From Pseudomonadota bacterium (GTDB lineage: Bacteria > Pseudomonadota > Alphaproteobacteria > Caulobacterales > Caulobacteraceae): a stretch of 5,681 nt of DNA. The stretch is taken from positions 1-5,681 of the forward strand of contig JAEXZS010000003.1 of NCBI GenBank assembly GCA_023451375.1, given 5' to 3'. Each line of letters starts with the position of its first letter. Positions within the stretch are counted from its first letter, which is position 1. A model generated the notes under the pieces. The model had not been told where the DNA came from and made no database searches. It was given only the letters and a program-made list of their open reading frames with translations. Position numbers and translations under genes: made by a program. Positions 5,416-5,681 of this stretch are shown one piece after another.

Positions 5416-5681
5416 TCCCTCGATTTGAGTGAGAGTCCGTTTCATCAAGGAGCCGGATGTGAAGAAGAGCAGGTTCAACGAGGCGCAGATCATTGGCGTG
5501 CTGCGCGAGCAGGAAGCGGGAAGCCCGACGGCGGAAGTTTGTCGGCGGCACGGCATCAGCGAGCAGACCTTCTACCGTTGGAAGGCGAAGTACAGCGGCA
5601 TGAGCGTGTCGGACGCCCAGAAGCTGAAGACGCTGGAAGACGAGAACCGGCGGCTGAAGAAGCTGCTGGCGGAGTCCATGC
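5397..5681 (+). mobile_element. IS3-family element, left part only (runs off the window)
   Basis: The left end tgacgtgccccc starts at 5397, matching the left end at 1379, and both sit about 63 nt before their orfA. The element is inserted in the same direction within orfB of the preceding IS3 element. Its right end, and so any target duplication, lies outside the window. Confidence 0.8.
5459..5681 (+). CDS. IS3-family transposase OrfA, partial at the window edge
   Basis: The frame starts at a GTG (5459); the ATG two bases upstream is followed at once by a stop in its own frame. An AAGGAG box at 5447-5452 lies 6 nt before the GTG and supports the choice. The visible 74 residues hold the helix-turn-helix (FNEAQIIGVLREQEAG and VCRRHGISEQTFYRWKAKY) and the start of the coiled coil (LEDENRRLKKLLAESM). 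It is closely related to the OrfA at 1443, sharing the segment MSVSDAQ with a 21-base identical stretch (5600-5620) and another of 15 bases (5633-5647 against 1617-1631). The 3' end is beyond the window. Confidence 0.9.
   Translation, partial: MKKSRFNEAQIIGVLREQEAGSPTAEVCRRHGISEQTFYRWKAKYSGMSVSDAQKLKTLEDENRRLKKLLAESM

Noticed and set aside
1..5681. CRISPR array, tRNA or rRNA genes
   Set aside because: No regularly spaced repeats, no cloverleaf-like segment and no rRNA-like sequence were seen on reading through the window.

Overview
The window is GC-rich, insertion-sequence-laden DNA. It most resembles accessory DNA of an alphaproteobacterium (Caulobacterales or Rhizobiales-like). That placement is an inference from base composition, codon use and the style of the IS110 and IS3 transposases; no phylogenetic marker is present.

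Layout. (1) About 10-1357 is a complete IS110-family element of the IS1111 type, read on the minus strand. It has a 337-residue DEDD/serine transposase, perfect 15-bp inverted repeats at 10-24 and 1343-1357, and a long non-coding right end (25-269) where IS1111 elements encode their guide RNA (bridge RNA/seekRNA). (2) 1379 to about 1744 is the left end of an IS3-family element with an intact orfA and a frameshift site, but almost no orfB. (3) About 1750-1972 has no gene; part of it resembles the IS1111 right end in the opposite orientation and may be a second, decayed element. (4) 1973-4481 holds two cargo genes in a tight plus-strand operon: a 490-residue polysaccharide flippase of the MOP/PST type and a 339-residue phosphoribosyltransferase-HAD fusion. 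(5) About 4487-5396 is a second IS3-family element whose orfB stops after the second catalytic Asp, because (6) a third IS3-family element starts at 5397 and runs off the window.

How the parts fit. The cargo pair looks like a fragment of a surface-polysaccharide locus. The flippase would move lipid-linked repeat units across the inner membrane. The PRTase-HAD fusion has the two activities needed to build a ribofuranosyl residue from PRPP: phosphoribosyl transfer and dephosphorylation. That role is an inference. Both sides of the pair are bounded by IS3 elements, so the rest of the locus may have been lost or lie elsewhere.

The most informative signal is in the IS1111-type element. Removing it reconstructs an empty target site with a shared CAT core. 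The non-coding right end contains an 11-nt copy of that site across the core, an 8-nt reverse complement of the other flank, and a 9-nt copy of the element's own end, as expected of a guide RNA with target and donor loops.
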